The position numbers and the translations under genes are program-made. The notes beneath the pieces were generated by a model. It was not told the DNA's origin, made no database searches, and saw nothing but the letters and a program-made list of their open reading frames with translations. Shown here in pieces: positions 33,896 to 42,965 of a stretch of 64,000 bases of DNA (position 1 is the stretch's first letter; each line of letters begins with the position of its first letter). Source of the DNA: Salipiger pentaromativorans (lineage in GTDB: Bacteria; Pseudomonadota; Alphaproteobacteria; Rhodobacterales; Rhodobacteraceae); contig NZ_JAMDHK010000009.1 in NCBI RefSeq assembly GCF_024721115.1, positions 109,355 through 173,354 of the forward strand, written 5' to 3'.

Positions 33896-34684
33896 ATGGC
33901 ACTTGTTTCTATTCACCACATGACGGCGGGGGCTGCCGGCCTCGCGCTGAGCCTTGCGGCACTTGCGCCGGGCGCGGCATCGGCCGACGAAATCACCGTC
34001 TTTGCCGCCGCCAGCATGACCAACGCGCTTGCCGAGATCGAGCAGGGGTTCGAGGCGGCCAGCGGTCACGATCTGGTCGTCTCGCTGGCGGGCTCCTCGG
34101 CGCTGGCGCGGCAGATCCAGCAGGGCGCGCCGGCGGATATCTTCGTTTCGGCCAACCCGGGATGGATGGACACGCTCGAGGCCGATGGGCTGGTCGAGCC
34201 GGGCACGCGCTTTGATCTGCTGAACAATGCCATCGTGCTGATCGCCCATGGCGCCGATGCCGCGCCGGTCGAGATCGGGCCGGATACCGATCTGGCCGGG
34301 CTGCTCGGCGAGGGCCGTCTGGCCATGGCGCTGGTCGATGCGGTGCCCGCCGGGATCTATGGCAAGGCGTCGCTGGAAAGCCTCGGGCTTTGGGAAAGCG
34401 TTGCGCCGCAGGTGGCGCAATCGGACAATGTGCGCGCCGCGCTGGCGCTCGTGGCGACGGGCGAGGCGCCCTATGGCATCGTCTATGCCACCGACGCGGC
34501 CGCCGAGGACAGCGTGTCGGTGGTCGGCACCTTCCCCGCCGACAGCCATCCGCCGATCGTCTATCCGGCCGCCGATCTCGCCAATCGCGATTTCCCCGCC
34601 GAAACCGAATTTCTCGATTATCTCCGTGGCGCAGAGGCCCGTGCGGCCTTTGAACGCCAGGGGTTTGTCGTCGTGGCGGAGTAA
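33896..34684 (+). CDS. modA: Molybdate ABC transporter, periplasmic binding protein
   Basis: Binds molybdate or tungstate in the periplasm and delivers it to ModBC. 262 residues with a signal peptide ending near ASA/DE. Type II binding fold: EITVFAAASMTNALAEI, LAGSSALARQI, GAPADIFVSANPGWMD, the conserved oxyanion-ligand Ser positions in AASMT and GSSALA, then ALVDAVPAGIYGKASLESLG, YGIVYATDA and YPAADLA. ATG at 33896. It starts the modABC run; modB begins nine bases after its stop. Molybdenum taken up here would serve enzymes such as MsrP encoded at 61.8 kb. Confidence 0.95.
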   Translation: MALVSIHHMTAGAAGLALSLAALAPGAASADEITVFAAASMTNALAEIEQGFEAASGHDLVVSLAGSSALARQIQQGAPADIFVSANPGWMDTLEADGLVEPGTRFDLLNNAIVLIAHGADAAPVEIGPDTDLAGLLGEGRLAMALVDAVPAGIYGKASLESLGLWESVAPQVAQSDNVRAALALVATGEAPYGIVYATDAAAEDSVSVVGTFPADSHPPIVYPAADLANRDFPAETEFLDYLRGAEARAAFERQGFVVVAE

Positions 34685-34693
34685 GGCACCCGG

Positions 34694-35386
34694 ATGGACT
34701 GGCTGGGCCCCGAGGAATGGCGGGCGGTTGCGCTCTCGTTGCAGGTGTCGTTCTGGGCGACGCTTGTCAGCCTTCCGCTCGGGGTCTTCACGGCTTACGC
34801 GCTTGCCCGGTGGTCCTTTCCGGGCAAGCAGCTTCTCAACGGGATCGTGCATCTGCCGCTGATCCTGCCGCCGGTGGTGACCGGCTATATCCTGCTGCTG
34901 ACGTTCGGCACGCGCGGACCGGTCGGCAGCCTGCTTAACGAGATCGGCATCGTGTTCGCCTTCCGCTGGACGGGGGCGGCGCTGGCGGCCGGCGTGATGG
35001 CCTTTCCGCTGATGGTCCGCGCGATCCGCCTGTCCATCGAGGCGGTCGACCCCAAGCTGGAGCAGGCCAGCGCCACGCTGGGGGCTGCGCCGCTCTGGGT
35101 GTTTCTGACCGTCACGCTGCCGATGGCGCTGCCGGGCATCGTCGCGGGCGCGATCCTTGCCTTCGCCAAGGCGATGGGCGAATTCGGCGCGACCATCACC
35201 TTCGTCTCGAACATCCCCGGCCAGACCCGCACGATCCCGTCGGCGATTTATGCCTTTCTTCAGGTGCCGGGCGGGGAGGGCTCGGCGATGAAGCTGGTGC
35301 TCGTCTCGGTCACGGTCGCGATGAGCGCGCTTCTGGTGTCCGAGCTGATCGCCCGCCGTGTCGCGGCCCGGGTGGGGGGCAAGTGA
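34694..35386 (+). CDS. modB: Molybdate ABC transporter permease
   Basis: A 230-residue inner-membrane permease with about five to six hydrophobic helices. It carries the EAA loop LEQASATLGAAPLWVFLTVTLPMALPGIVAG, which couples to ModC, and KAMGEFGATITF, typical of ModB/CysT permeases. ATG at 34694, nine bases after modA; the stop overlaps the modC ATG by one base (TGATG). Works as a homodimer with ModC and ModA. Confidence 0.95.
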   Translation: MDWLGPEEWRAVALSLQVSFWATLVSLPLGVFTAYALARWSFPGKQLLNGIVHLPLILPPVVTGYILLLTFGTRGPVGSLLNEIGIVFAFRWTGAALAAGVMAFPLMVRAIRLSIEAVDPKLEQASATLGAAPLWVFLTVTLPMALPGIVAGAILAFAKAMGEFGATITFVSNIPGQTRTIPSAIYAFLQVPGGEGSAMKLVLVSVTVAMSALLVSELIARRVAARVGGK

Positions 35387-36480
35387 TGCTGGAGGTCGAT
35401 CTGCACCATTCCTTCGGTGGCTTCACGCTGGAGGCGCGGTTTCAGGCGCCGCCGGGGGTGACCGTTCTGTTCGGTCGCTCGGGATCGGGCAAGACCACCA
35501 TCGTCAACGCGGTGGCGGGGCTGCTCACCCCGGATGAGGGGCGCATCGCGGCGGGGGAGTGGGTGCTGCTCGACACCGCGCGGGGCATTCGCCTGAAACC
35601 GCATCGCCGCCGGTTGGGCTATATCTTTCAGGAAGGACGGCTCTTCCCGCATCTGACCGTCCGGCAAAACCTCGGATACGGGGCATGGTTCGCGCCGAAG
35701 GACGCGCCGCGCGAGGATCTTGGCCGGGTGGTCGAGCTGCTGGGCGTGGGCCATCTTCTCGATCGCCGCCCCGGGGCGCTTTCGGGCGGTGAAAAGCAGC
35801 GGGTCGCCATCGGCCGCGCGCTGCTGTCCTCGCCGCGCCTGATCCTTGCGGACGAACCGCTGGCCGCGCTCGACGAGGCACGCAAGGCGGAGATCCTTCC
35901 CTATTTCGAGCGGCTGCGCGACGAGGTGTCGGTGCCGATCCTCTATGTCAGCCATTCGGCTTCGGAAGTGGCGCGATTGGCAACCACGGTCGTGGCGCTC
36001 GACGCCGGAAAGGTGATCCGGCAGGGCACGGCATCGGAGATTCTGGGCGATCCCTCCGTGCTTCCCGCCGGCGCGCGCGAGGCCGGCGCGGTGCTGACCG
36101 CGACCGTTGCGGCACACCATCCGGACGGGCTGACCGAGCTCAGCGCGGGGGGCACGCCGCTGTTCCTGCCGCATATCGCGCAGCCTTTGGGCAGCCAGAT
36201 CCGCGTGCGCATCGCGGCGCATGACGTGATTCTGGCGCGGGGCCGCCCCGAGAACCTTTCGGCGCTCAATATCCTTCGGGGAACCGTGAAGGAAATCCGT
36301 TCGGGGGAGGGGCCCGGCGCGATCGTTGCGCTCGACACGCCCGGAGGACGGGTTCTTGCCCGCATCACCCGCCGCTCGGTCGCGGCACTGGGGCTTGCGC
36401 CGGGTGTCACGGCCCATGCGGTCGTCAAGACGGTGTCGGTGGCGCCCGGCGACATCGGTGCCGGTGGCGGCCATGCGTGA
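35386..36480 (+). CDS. modC: Molybdate ABC transporter ATP-binding protein
   Basis: A 364-residue ATPase energising molybdate uptake. It has Walker A GRSGSGKTT, the Q-loop in YIFQEGRLFPHLTV, the ABC signature LSGGEKQRVAIGRAL, Walker B LILADEPLAALD and the switch His in LYVSHSASEVARL. The C-terminal 110 residues form a Mop/TOBE-like domain (LNILRGTVKEI), the regulatory molybdate-binding part of ModC. The ATG overlaps the modB stop. The last eight bases overlap the start of the ModA-like gene. Confidence 0.95.
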   Translation: MLEVDLHHSFGGFTLEARFQAPPGVTVLFGRSGSGKTTIVNAVAGLLTPDEGRIAAGEWVLLDTARGIRLKPHRRRLGYIFQEGRLFPHLTVRQNLGYGAWFAPKDAPREDLGRVVELLGVGHLLDRRPGALSGGEKQRVAIGRALLSSPRLILADEPLAALDEARKAEILPYFERLRDEVSVPILYVSHSASEVARLATTVVALDAGKVIRQGTASEILGDPSVLPAGAREAGAVLTATVAAHHPDGLTELSAGGTPLFLPHIAQPLGSQIRVRIAAHDVILARGRPENLSALNILRGTVKEIRSGEGPGAIVALDTPGGRVLARITRRSVAALGLAPGVTAHAVVKTVSVAPGDIGAGGGHA

Positions 36481-37213
36481 TACCGCCGACAGGGGCGATG
36501 TGCTGCTCTGGGCTGCCGGGAGCCTTGTGCTGCCGCTCGAGAAGGCGCGCTGCGATCTTGCCGCAGGGGGCATCCGTCTTGCGTTGCAATGCGGCCCTTC
36601 CGGAACGTTGCGGCAGCGCATCGAGGGCGGTGCCCGGCCCGACATCTTCCTGTCCGCCGCGCGCGCGCATATCGACAGGCTGGTCTTGCGCGGGCTGGGA
36701 CAGGTGCCGCGGCGTTTTTGCGGCAACCGCATCGTCGCGCTGCTGGGCCCGTCCGTGCCGCGGGACAGACCGTTTCTCGACCTGCTGCTGGCCGAGGGTG
36801 TCACGCTGGCGACTTCGACTCCGCTGGCCGATCCCTCGGGGGATTATGCCTGGAGCATATTCGACAAGGCCGAAACGCTGCGTCCGGGGGCCCGCGAGGC
36901 GCTGAAGCGCAAGGTCCGCCTGCTGGCCGGCGGGCCGGGGGCGCCCTCGGCGCCCGAAGGAACCCATCACTACGGCTGGATCGTGACAGAGGGGCTGGCG
37001 GATGTGTTCCTGACCTATGCGAGCAGCGCCCGGCAGGCCGTCGCGCTTTATCCCGAGCTCACCATGCTGGAACCGCCGCCTGAACTGGCCATCGCTGCCG
37101 AGTTCTGGGGGCTGCGCCTCGGGGCGCCCGGGGCGCTGTGCGAGACGGTTTGGGAGTATATCCATTCCGGACGATTTGCGCAGCATCTCGCCGAAACTGG
37201 TTTCGAGATGTGA
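36473..37213 (+). CDS. ModA-like binding-fold protein without signal peptide
   Basis: A 246-residue protein resembling a molybdate binding protein: VLLWAAGSLVLPLEKARCDL, CGPSGTLRQRIEGGARPDIFLSAARAHID, IVALLGPSV, then TPLADPSGDYAWSIFDKAE and YGWIVTEGLADVFLTYASSARQA. The folds and motif order parallel ModA, but the N-terminus (MRDTADRGDVLLW) has no signal sequence, so it would be cytoplasmic unless the start is wrong. The start at 36473 overlaps modC by eight bases; an upstream in-frame ATG lies deep inside modC and gives no signal either. It could be a cytoplasmic molybdate or molybdopterin carrier or sensor. Function is inferred, not known. Confidence 0.7.
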   Translation: MRDTADRGDVLLWAAGSLVLPLEKARCDLAAGGIRLALQCGPSGTLRQRIEGGARPDIFLSAARAHIDRLVLRGLGQVPRRFCGNRIVALLGPSVPRDRPFLDLLLAEGVTLATSTPLADPSGDYAWSIFDKAETLRPGAREALKRKVRLLAGGPGAPSAPEGTHHYGWIVTEGLADVFLTYASSARQAVALYPELTMLEPPPELAIAAEFWGLRLGAPGALCETVWEYIHSGRFAQHLAETGFEM

Positions 37214-37277
37214 GAGGCCGGGCTGCCTGACGCTGCCGCGCTGAGCGGCGGGTCATCGGGGCGTGGGAGGCTGTCGT

Positions 37278-38597
37278 TTACAGATCGAACAGGCTGGCGG
37301 TGGCATAGGCCGGTGCCAGCAATGCGCGGCGGAACCGGCCCAGCGGAAAGCGGCGCGGCGGATGGCGCATGGCCTCGGGGAGCGGCGCCCGGGGGGCTTT
37401 GCCCTGCATGAGATCGGCGAGGATCATGCCGGTGTGGCTGGCCATGGCGACGCCGTTGCCGTGATAGCCCATGCCGGCGAAAAGGCTGGGGTGGCCGGGC
37501 ACCGGCCCGGCGAAAGGGGTGAGGCTTGCCATGAGGCAGACCAGCCCGGCCCATTCATGGGTCAGCGCCACATCGCGCCAGCCGGGGAACATCTGGGTGA
37601 AATCGGCGCGGATCTTGCGCGAGATCGCCGCCTGACTGCCCGGTCGTGCGGTGAGTCCGCCGCGCATGCCGAAGAGAAAGCGATTGTCGGGCATCAGGCG
37701 GAAATAATGCAGCAGAAATCGCGTGTCATAAGCCATCTGATGCGAGGTCCAGCCCTGCGCGGCCTTGCGCGCGTCAGAGAGCGGTTCGGTGACGATCACA
37801 CTCGACTGCACGGGCAGATACCGGCCGCGCAGCCAGTCGGGCAGATCCTCGGAGGAATAACCGTTGGTGGCGAGGAGCACCCTATCGGCGGTCAGCGTGC
37901 CGTGCGGCGTCTGAAGTCGCCATGTGCCGTTATTCTTCAGGCTGGTGACCGGGCTGTGGGCGTGGAGCGTGGCACCGGCGGATTGCGCGGCGCGGGCGAG
38001 GCCCGCGTGATATTTGCGCGGGTTCAGCGCAAAGCCGAGCGGCGTGGTGAGCGCCCCGAAGAACGGTCCGCCGAGCCCTTCGGCGGCCATGTCTTCCATT
38101 TCGATGAGCCGGGGCGTGACCCCGTAGTCGGTTTGTGTCTCCTCAACCCCCGCCTTCAGCTTTTCGAAGGCGCGGGCGTTGTGGGCGATGAGCGTCTCGC
38201 CCTCGGAATGGGAGTCGGCGTTGATCCCGTGGGCTTCTATAAGCCCCGCCACGGTGTTGATGGCGGCTTTTTCGGTGGCACGCCAGTCCTTCAACCCCTT
38301 GGCGCCGTAGCTGCGGCGCAGGCTGGCGCCCGAGGCCTTGGCGCCGCCAAGACAGCAGAACCCGCCGTTGCGCCCCGAGGCGCCATAGCCCGCGTGATCC
38401 GCCTCCAGCACGGTGACCCCGACCCCGTCCTGCGCCAGATGCAGTGCGGCGGAAAGCCCGGTGAAGCCGCCGCCGATGACGGCGACCTCGGTGTGACGCG
38501 GGCCGGGCAATGTCGGCCAGTCATCGGGCGGCACGGTATCGGCCCAGAAACAGGCGCCCTGCGGGCCGTAGGCGGCCGGTTCGTAGATGCGTTTCAT
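37278..38597 (-). CDS. FAD-dependent oxidoreductase, PuuB-like
   Basis: A 439-residue DAO-family flavoenzyme. TEVAVIGGGFTGLSAALHLAQDG is the FAD-binding motif, VLEADHAGYGASGRNGG follows, and the C-terminal part has GMGYHGNGVAMASHTGMILADL. Closest textbook relative is gamma-glutamylputrescine oxidase (PuuB), which fits the polyamine transporter and aminotransferase next door. The exact substrate could also be another amine. ATG at 38597 overlaps the permease stop as ATGA, which fixes the start. It is the last gene of the minus-strand run potF-potG-potH-potI-oxidase. Convergent with the mod operon. Confidence 0.88.
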   Translation of the reverse strand: MKRIYEPAAYGPQGACFWADTVPPDDWPTLPGPRHTEVAVIGGGFTGLSAALHLAQDGVGVTVLEADHAGYGASGRNGGFCCLGGAKASGASLRRSYGAKGLKDWRATEKAAINTVAGLIEAHGINADSHSEGETLIAHNARAFEKLKAGVEETQTDYGVTPRLIEMEDMAAEGLGGPFFGALTTPLGFALNPRKYHAGLARAAQSAGATLHAHSPVTSLKNNGTWRLQTPHGTLTADRVLLATNGYSSEDLPDWLRGRYLPVQSSVIVTEPLSDARKAAQGWTSHQMAYDTRFLLHYFRLMPDNRFLFGMRGGLTARPGSQAAISRKIRADFTQMFPGWRDVALTHEWAGLVCLMASLTPFAGPVPGHPSLFAGMGYHGNGVAMASHTGMILADLMQGKAPRAPLPEAMRHPPRRFPLGRFRRALLAPAYATASLFDL

Positions 38598-39415
38598 TCT
38601 TCGGTGCGGATCGCGGCCTGTTCGTCGCGGGCCTGGGCCACGGCGGCGCGTTTGGTGATGATCGAGGCGCTGATCACCCCTACGGTGACGATGGCGATGA
38701 GGATCGTGGAGAGCGCGTTGATCTGCGGGCTGACACCCAAGCGCACCGCCGAGAAGATCTTGATCGGCAGGGTGGTGGCCGAGGGCCCGGTGGTGAAGCT
38801 GGCGATCACCAGATCGTCGAGCGAGAGCGTGAAGGCCAGCAGCCAGCCCGAGATCACCGCGGGCGCGATGATCGGCAGGGTGACCAGCCGGAATGCCTCG
38901 AAGGCCGAACAGCCGAGATCGAGAGCGGCTTCCTCCAGCGATTTGTCGAAGCTGGTGAGCCGGGAGGAGACCACCACCGAGACATAGCACATGGCAAAGG
39001 TGGTATGGGCCAGAACGATGGTGAAGACGCCCCGGTCGAGCCCGATGCCGATGAAGAGCAGCAGCAGCGACAGGCCGGTGATCACCTCGGGCATGACGAG
39101 CGGCGCGTAGATCATGCCGGAAAACAGTGTGCGGCCAAGGAAACGGCCCGCGCGCACCAGCACATAGGCGGCCATGGTGCCGAGCACGGTGGCGAGGGTC
39201 GAGGAGAAGACCGCCACCTTGAGCGTGACCCAGGCGGCGTCGAGAAACTCCTGATCGCGGAACAGCTCGCCATACCATTTGGTCGAGAACCCCGCCCAGA
39301 CGGTGACCAGACGGCTTTCGTTGAAGCTGTAGATCACCAGCAGGATCATCGGCAGGTAGAGGAAGGCAAAGCCCAGCGTGAGCGAGGTGGCGTTGAACCA
39401 GGAGAAGCGTCTCAT
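38594..39415 (-). CDS. potI: Polyamine ABC transporter permease (PotI-like)
   Basis: A 273-residue inner-membrane permease with six predicted helices, starting FNATSLTLGFAFLYLPMILLVIYSFNES. The EAA loop LEEAALDLGCSAFEAFRLVTLPIIAPAVISG contacts the ATPase. It is the second permease of the putrescine/spermidine-type importer (PotFGHI family) and pairs with PotH 91 bases upstream. The stop overlaps the oxidase ATG. Substrate (putrescine or similar) is inferred from family and neighbours. Confidence 0.9.
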   Translation of the reverse strand: MRRFSWFNATSLTLGFAFLYLPMILLVIYSFNESRLVTVWAGFSTKWYGELFRDQEFLDAAWVTLKVAVFSSTLATVLGTMAAYVLVRAGRFLGRTLFSGMIYAPLVMPEVITGLSLLLLFIGIGLDRGVFTIVLAHTTFAMCYVSVVVSSRLTSFDKSLEEAALDLGCSAFEAFRLVTLPIIAPAVISGWLLAFTLSLDDLVIASFTTGPSATTLPIKIFSAVRLGVSPQINALSTILIAIVTVGVISASIITKRAAVAQARDEQAAIRTEE

Positions 39416-39459
39416 GCCTGCGCCTCCATGCCCCGCGCCGCGCGGGCGGCAGGGTCGGG

Positions 39460-39484
39460 TTTGCGTATTTGGAAAGAGAAGAAG
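39460..39484. repeat. Interspersed GCGTATTT element, copy 1
   Basis: TTTGCGTATTTGGAAAGAG followed by AAGAAG, in the 91-base gap between two permease genes. The same GCGTATTT...AAGAAG block recurs at 45117, where it forms part of a terminator. Confidence 0.5.
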
Positions 39485-39506
39485 CGCAGGGGGGTGGGAA
39501 GAGATG

Positions 39507-40397
39507 TCATCCTTCCGCCTCCCGTGCCTTCTGCTCGTTGCGCTGGAAGAGGATGATCGGGATGATCAGGATCAACAGCAGGATCACCGCCACCGCCGAG
39601 GCCACCGGCCAGTCGCGGTTGGAGAAGAACTCCTCGAAGAGCACCTTGCCGATCATCAGCGTGCCCGAGCCGCCGAGCAGCGAGGGGATGACGAATTCGC
39701 CGAGTGCCGGGATGAAGACCAGGAAGCAGCCCGCGATGATGCCGTTTTTCGACAGCGGCCAGGTGACCAGCCAGAAGGCCGCGAAGCGCGAGCAGCCGAG
39801 ATCCTCGGCGGCTTCGATCAGGCTTTCGTCCATCTTTTCCAGCGCCGAATAGATCGGCAGCACCATGAAGGGCAGGTAGGTGTAGACGATGCCGATATAG
39901 ACCGCCGTGGGCGTGTTCATGATCATCAGCGGGTCCGAGATGATGCCGATCTTGAGCAGCACCGTGTTCAGCACGCCTTCGGTCGAGAGGATCCCCATCC
40001 AGGAATAGACGCGGATCAGGAAAGAGGTCCAGAACGGCAGGATCACCAGCATGAGCAGGGTGGGGCGCCATTCGGTGGCGGCGCGGGCCATGCCATAGGC
40101 GACGGGGTAGCCGACCAGCAGCGTCAGGACGGTGGAGAGCGCGGCGATCTTCAGCGAGCTGAGATAGGCTTTCCAGTAGAGCGAGTCGGTGGTGAGGAAG
40201 ACGAAATTCTCGAAGTCCAGCTCCGAGAAGAAGGTCTTGAGCCCCTCCCAGCCAGCGGAGAAATCGAGCTGCGGCGTGTAGGGCGGGCGGGCCAGCGCCA
40301 CGTCCGACAGCGAGATCTTGAGCACGATCACGAAGGGAACGAGGAAGAGCACCAGAAGCCAGAGATAGGGCACGGCGATGAGGGCGAAGCGGCGCAT
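39507..40397 (-). CDS. potH: Polyamine ABC transporter permease (PotH-like)
   Basis: A 296-residue inner-membrane permease with six predicted helices, opening LIAVPYLWLLVLFLVPFVIVLKISLSD. The EAA loop is LIEAAEDLGCSRFAAFWLVTWPLSKNGIIAG. I place the start at ATG 40397, which has GGGGAGG about seven bases upstream and begins the first helix; the longer reading from 40478 adds a polar non-conserved tail. First permease of the PotFGHI-type importer, between the ATPase and PotI genes. Confidence 0.9.
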   Translation of the reverse strand: MRRFALIAVPYLWLLVLFLVPFVIVLKISLSDVALARPPYTPQLDFSAGWEGLKTFFSELDFENFVFLTTDSLYWKAYLSSLKIAALSTVLTLLVGYPVAYGMARAATEWRPTLLMLVILPFWTSFLIRVYSWMGILSTEGVLNTVLLKIGIISDPLMIMNTPTAVYIGIVYTYLPFMVLPIYSALEKMDESLIEAAEDLGCSRFAAFWLVTWPLSKNGIIAGCFLVFIPALGEFVIPSLLGGSGTLMIGKVLFEEFFSNRDWPVASAVAVILLLILIIPIILFQRNEQKAREAEG

Positions 40398-40537
40398 CTC
40401 AGAAGCCTCCCCGGCTCGGGGCTTGCGAAACCCGCCCCGGACCTGTTCCGGGGCCTCCACATCTGTCATCTGTTCCACCGGCGAGGTCCCGGCGCGGGGG
40501 CCGGGACGGGTGGCGAGGGAGGGCGGTCAGCATCGGC

Positions 40538-41659
40538 TCAGCCCTCCAGCAGCACGCCGCAGCGGTCCGTCCAGTTCACCCAGACCTCGTCTTCCCAGGT
40601 GAAGCTGCGCCGCGTGTCGCGTTCGGTGTTGAAGTTCTGCGCCTTGATGATCTGCCCGTTGCCAAGCTCGACATGATAGGTCGAGAGGTTGCCGAGATAG
40701 CCGATGTCGATCACCTTGCCGCGCAGCACATTGTCGTCCTCGGGCTTGTTGTGGTGGATCTCGACCTTCTCGGGCCGCACGGCCACATAGCCGGTCTGCC
40801 CTTCGGACAGCACCAGCGGCGAGGCGCAGCGCAGCGGCGGCTGGCCCTCGGCCCAGTGCAGCTCATAGACATCGCCCGCCTTGCGCGCCTTGCCCTCGAG
40901 CACGGTCACATCGCCGAGGAATCCGGCCACATAGACCGAATTCGGCTGTTCGTAGATCACCGGGGGCGTGGCGACCTGCACCAGCCGCCCCTCGTCCATC
41001 ACCGCGATGCGGGAGGCGACGGTCATCGCCTCTTCCTGATCGTGGGTCACGATCACGAAGGTGGTGCCGGTCTTTTCCTGAATGTCCATCAGTTCGAACT
41101 GCGTTTCCTCACGCAGCTTCTTGTCGAGCGCCCCCAGCGGCTCGTCGAGCAGCAGCAGCTTGGGCGCCTTGGCGAGCGAGCGGGCCAGCGCCACGCGCTG
41201 GCGCTGGCCGCCGGAAATCTGATGCGGCTTGCGCTTGGCGAATTTGGTCAGCCGGGTGAGGCGCAGCATCTCTTCCACGCGGGCGGCGATGGCGTCCTTG
41301 TCGCGGCTCTCGCGCTTCAGGCCGAAGGCGATGTTCTCCCAGATCGACAGATGCGGAAACAGCGCGTAGCTCTGGAACATCATGTTCACCGGGCGCTTGT
41401 TGGGCGGCACGGCGCTGATGTTCTGACCGCCGAGGATGATTTCGCCGTCCGAGATCGTCTCGAACCCGGCGAGCATCCGCATCATCGTGGTCTTGCCGCA
41501 GCCCGAGGGGCCGAGCAGGGCGAAGAACTCGCGCTCGTAGATGTCGAGCGACAGCGTGTCGATGGCGGTGAAGTCGCCAAAGCGCTTGGTCACGTTGCGG
41601 AATTCGATCAGCGGTTTCTGATCGGGGTCTGTCCACGGGGCGAAAACGGTCTGAGCCAT
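40538..41659 (-). CDS. potG: Polyamine ABC transporter ATP-binding protein (PotG-like)
   Basis: A 373-residue ATPase: Walker A LLGPSGCGKTT, Q-loop MMFQSYALFPHLS, signature ISGGQRQRVALARSL, Walker B LLLLDEPLGALDKKLRE, switch His in VIVTHDQEEAM. The C-terminal TOBE domain (about 280-373) has VRPEKVEI and a strand-rich tail. This long CUT1-like architecture is typical of PotA/PotG. It follows potF after a hairpin-plus-U-run that should reduce expression relative to the binding protein. Confidence 0.93.
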   Translation of the reverse strand: MAQTVFAPWTDPDQKPLIEFRNVTKRFGDFTAIDTLSLDIYEREFFALLGPSGCGKTTMMRMLAGFETISDGEIILGGQNISAVPPNKRPVNMMFQSYALFPHLSIWENIAFGLKRESRDKDAIAARVEEMLRLTRLTKFAKRKPHQISGGQRQRVALARSLAKAPKLLLLDEPLGALDKKLREETQFELMDIQEKTGTTFVIVTHDQEEAMTVASRIAVMDEGRLVQVATPPVIYEQPNSVYVAGFLGDVTVLEGKARKAGDVYELHWAEGQPPLRCASPLVLSEGQTGYVAVRPEKVEIHHNKPEDDNVLRGKVIDIGYLGNLSTYHVELGNGQIIKAQNFNTERDTRRSFTWEDEVWVNWTDRCGVLLEG

Positions 41660-41686
41660 GCGGAATACTGTCCTGTCTGGGTCAAG

Positions 41687-41715
41687 AAAAGGCCCGCGCC
41701 TTTGGGGCGCGGGCC
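41687..41715 (-). terminator. Intrinsic terminator between potF and potG
   Basis: On the minus strand a 10-bp stem GGCCCGCGCC/GGCGCGGGCC with a five-base loop is followed by TTTTC. It sits inside the operon, so it probably acts as a partial terminator that keeps the binding protein more abundant than the membrane parts. Confidence 0.75.
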
Positions 41716-41729
41716 GGTCCGTCGGGGTC

Positions 41730-42815
41730 TCAGGTGCCCGACTTGATCTTGGTCCAGAGGCGCGTCACCACACGCTGCACCTTTGGCTCATAGGGCGTGG
41801 TGGTGAAGGTGTTCTCCATCGCCGCCGGGGTCGGATAGATCGCCGGATCGCCGATCACGTCCTCTTCGAGGAATTCCTGGGAGGCGAGGTTGCCGTTGGC
41901 GTAATAGACGTAGTTCGACGCCGCCGCCATGTTCTGCGCATCCATGATGAAGTTCAGGAACACATGGGCGCCATCGGGGTTCGGGGCGTCGACCGGGATG
42001 GCCATCTCGTCGAACCACATCTGTGCACCCTCGTCCGGCGCATAATAGGAGATTTCGACGCCGTTGTCGGCCTCGGCCGCGCGGTCGCGCGCTTGCAGCA
42101 CGTCACCAGACCAGCCCACCGCCACGCAGATGTCGCCATTGGCCAGCGCGTTGATGTATTCCGAGCTGTGGAACTTTTGGATATAGGGGCGCACCGGCAT
42201 ATAGACCGCTTCGGCCTTGGCGATCACCTCGGGGTCGTGGCTGTCGGGATCCTCGCCGATATAGTTCAGCGCGGCGGGGATCATCTCGGTCGGGGCGTCG
42301 AGGAACATCACGCCGCAGGCGGCGAGTTTTTCCATGTTCTCGGGCTTGAAGACCAGGTCCCAGGAGGTCACCGGCGCGTCTTCGCCGAGGATTTCCTTGA
42401 CCTTGGGTTCGTTCACGCCGATGCCGGTGGTGCCCCACATGTAGTTGATCGCGTATTCGTTGCCGGGGTCGTATTTCGAGGTCCGGTCGGCGATCACATC
42501 CCACATATTGGCGATGTTCGGCAGCTTCGACTTGTCGAGCTTCTGGAATGCGCCCGCGGCGATCTGGCGCTGCAGGAAGGTGCCGGTGGGCACCACCACG
42601 TCATAACCGGAGCCGCCGGCGAGCATCTTGGTCTCCAGCACCTCGTTGCTGTCGAACACGTCGTAGATCAGATCGAGGCCGGTTTCCTCTTCGAACTTGG
42701 TCAGAAGATCCTCGTCGATATAGTCCGACCAGTTGTAGACGCGGACCTCTTCGGCCTGGGCCATCCCCGTGGCCAGCGCGAGGGTCGCGGTAATCGTCAG
42801 AAGGGGTGTTTTCAT
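41730..42815 (-). CDS. potF: Polyamine ABC transporter periplasmic binding protein (PotF-like)
   Basis: A 361-residue binding protein with signal peptide (TPLLTITATLALATGMAQA/EE). EVRVYNWSDYIDEDLLTKFEEETG is the PotF/PotD opening, then VYDVF-like strands, VVVPTGTFLQRQI, YMWGTTGIGVNE, VGWSGDVLQARDR and YYAPDEGAQMWFDEMAIP, which lines the polyamine pocket. Of two tandem ATGs, 42815 has the better spacing (six bases) to GGAG. Divergent from the GntR gene; the shared promoter carries a palindromic ATTTGATCAAAT. Confidence 0.93.
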   Translation of the reverse strand: MKTPLLTITATLALATGMAQAEEVRVYNWSDYIDEDLLTKFEEETGLDLIYDVFDSNEVLETKMLAGGSGYDVVVPTGTFLQRQIAAGAFQKLDKSKLPNIANMWDVIADRTSKYDPGNEYAINYMWGTTGIGVNEPKVKEILGEDAPVTSWDLVFKPENMEKLAACGVMFLDAPTEMIPAALNYIGEDPDSHDPEVIAKAEAVYMPVRPYIQKFHSSEYINALANGDICVAVGWSGDVLQARDRAAEADNGVEISYYAPDEGAQMWFDEMAIPVDAPNPDGAHVFLNFIMDAQNMAAASNYVYYANGNLASQEFLEEDVIGDPAIYPTPAAMENTFTTTPYEPKVQRVVTRLWTKIKSGT

Positions 42816-42862
42816 CATGTGCTCCCGTTGGACATGGGGTCTTGTCGCCCCGTGGCCTTTGG

Positions 42863-42874
42863 ATTTGATCAAAT
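42863..42874. promoter_or_regulatory. Candidate GntR operator, site 1
   Basis: ATTTGATCAAAT, a perfect 12-bp palindrome between the divergent potF and gntR genes (47 bases from the potF ATG). Eleven of twelve bases recur at 43641, before the aminotransferase gene. Confidence 0.55.
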
Positions 42875-42965
42875 GTTGCGCGATATGGCAACATACGAGA
42901 TGTTTTCACGGGCTGCGGGAGCGTGCAAGATGGGTTTGCGGGCGGATTGGTCAAACAGGAGGCAG

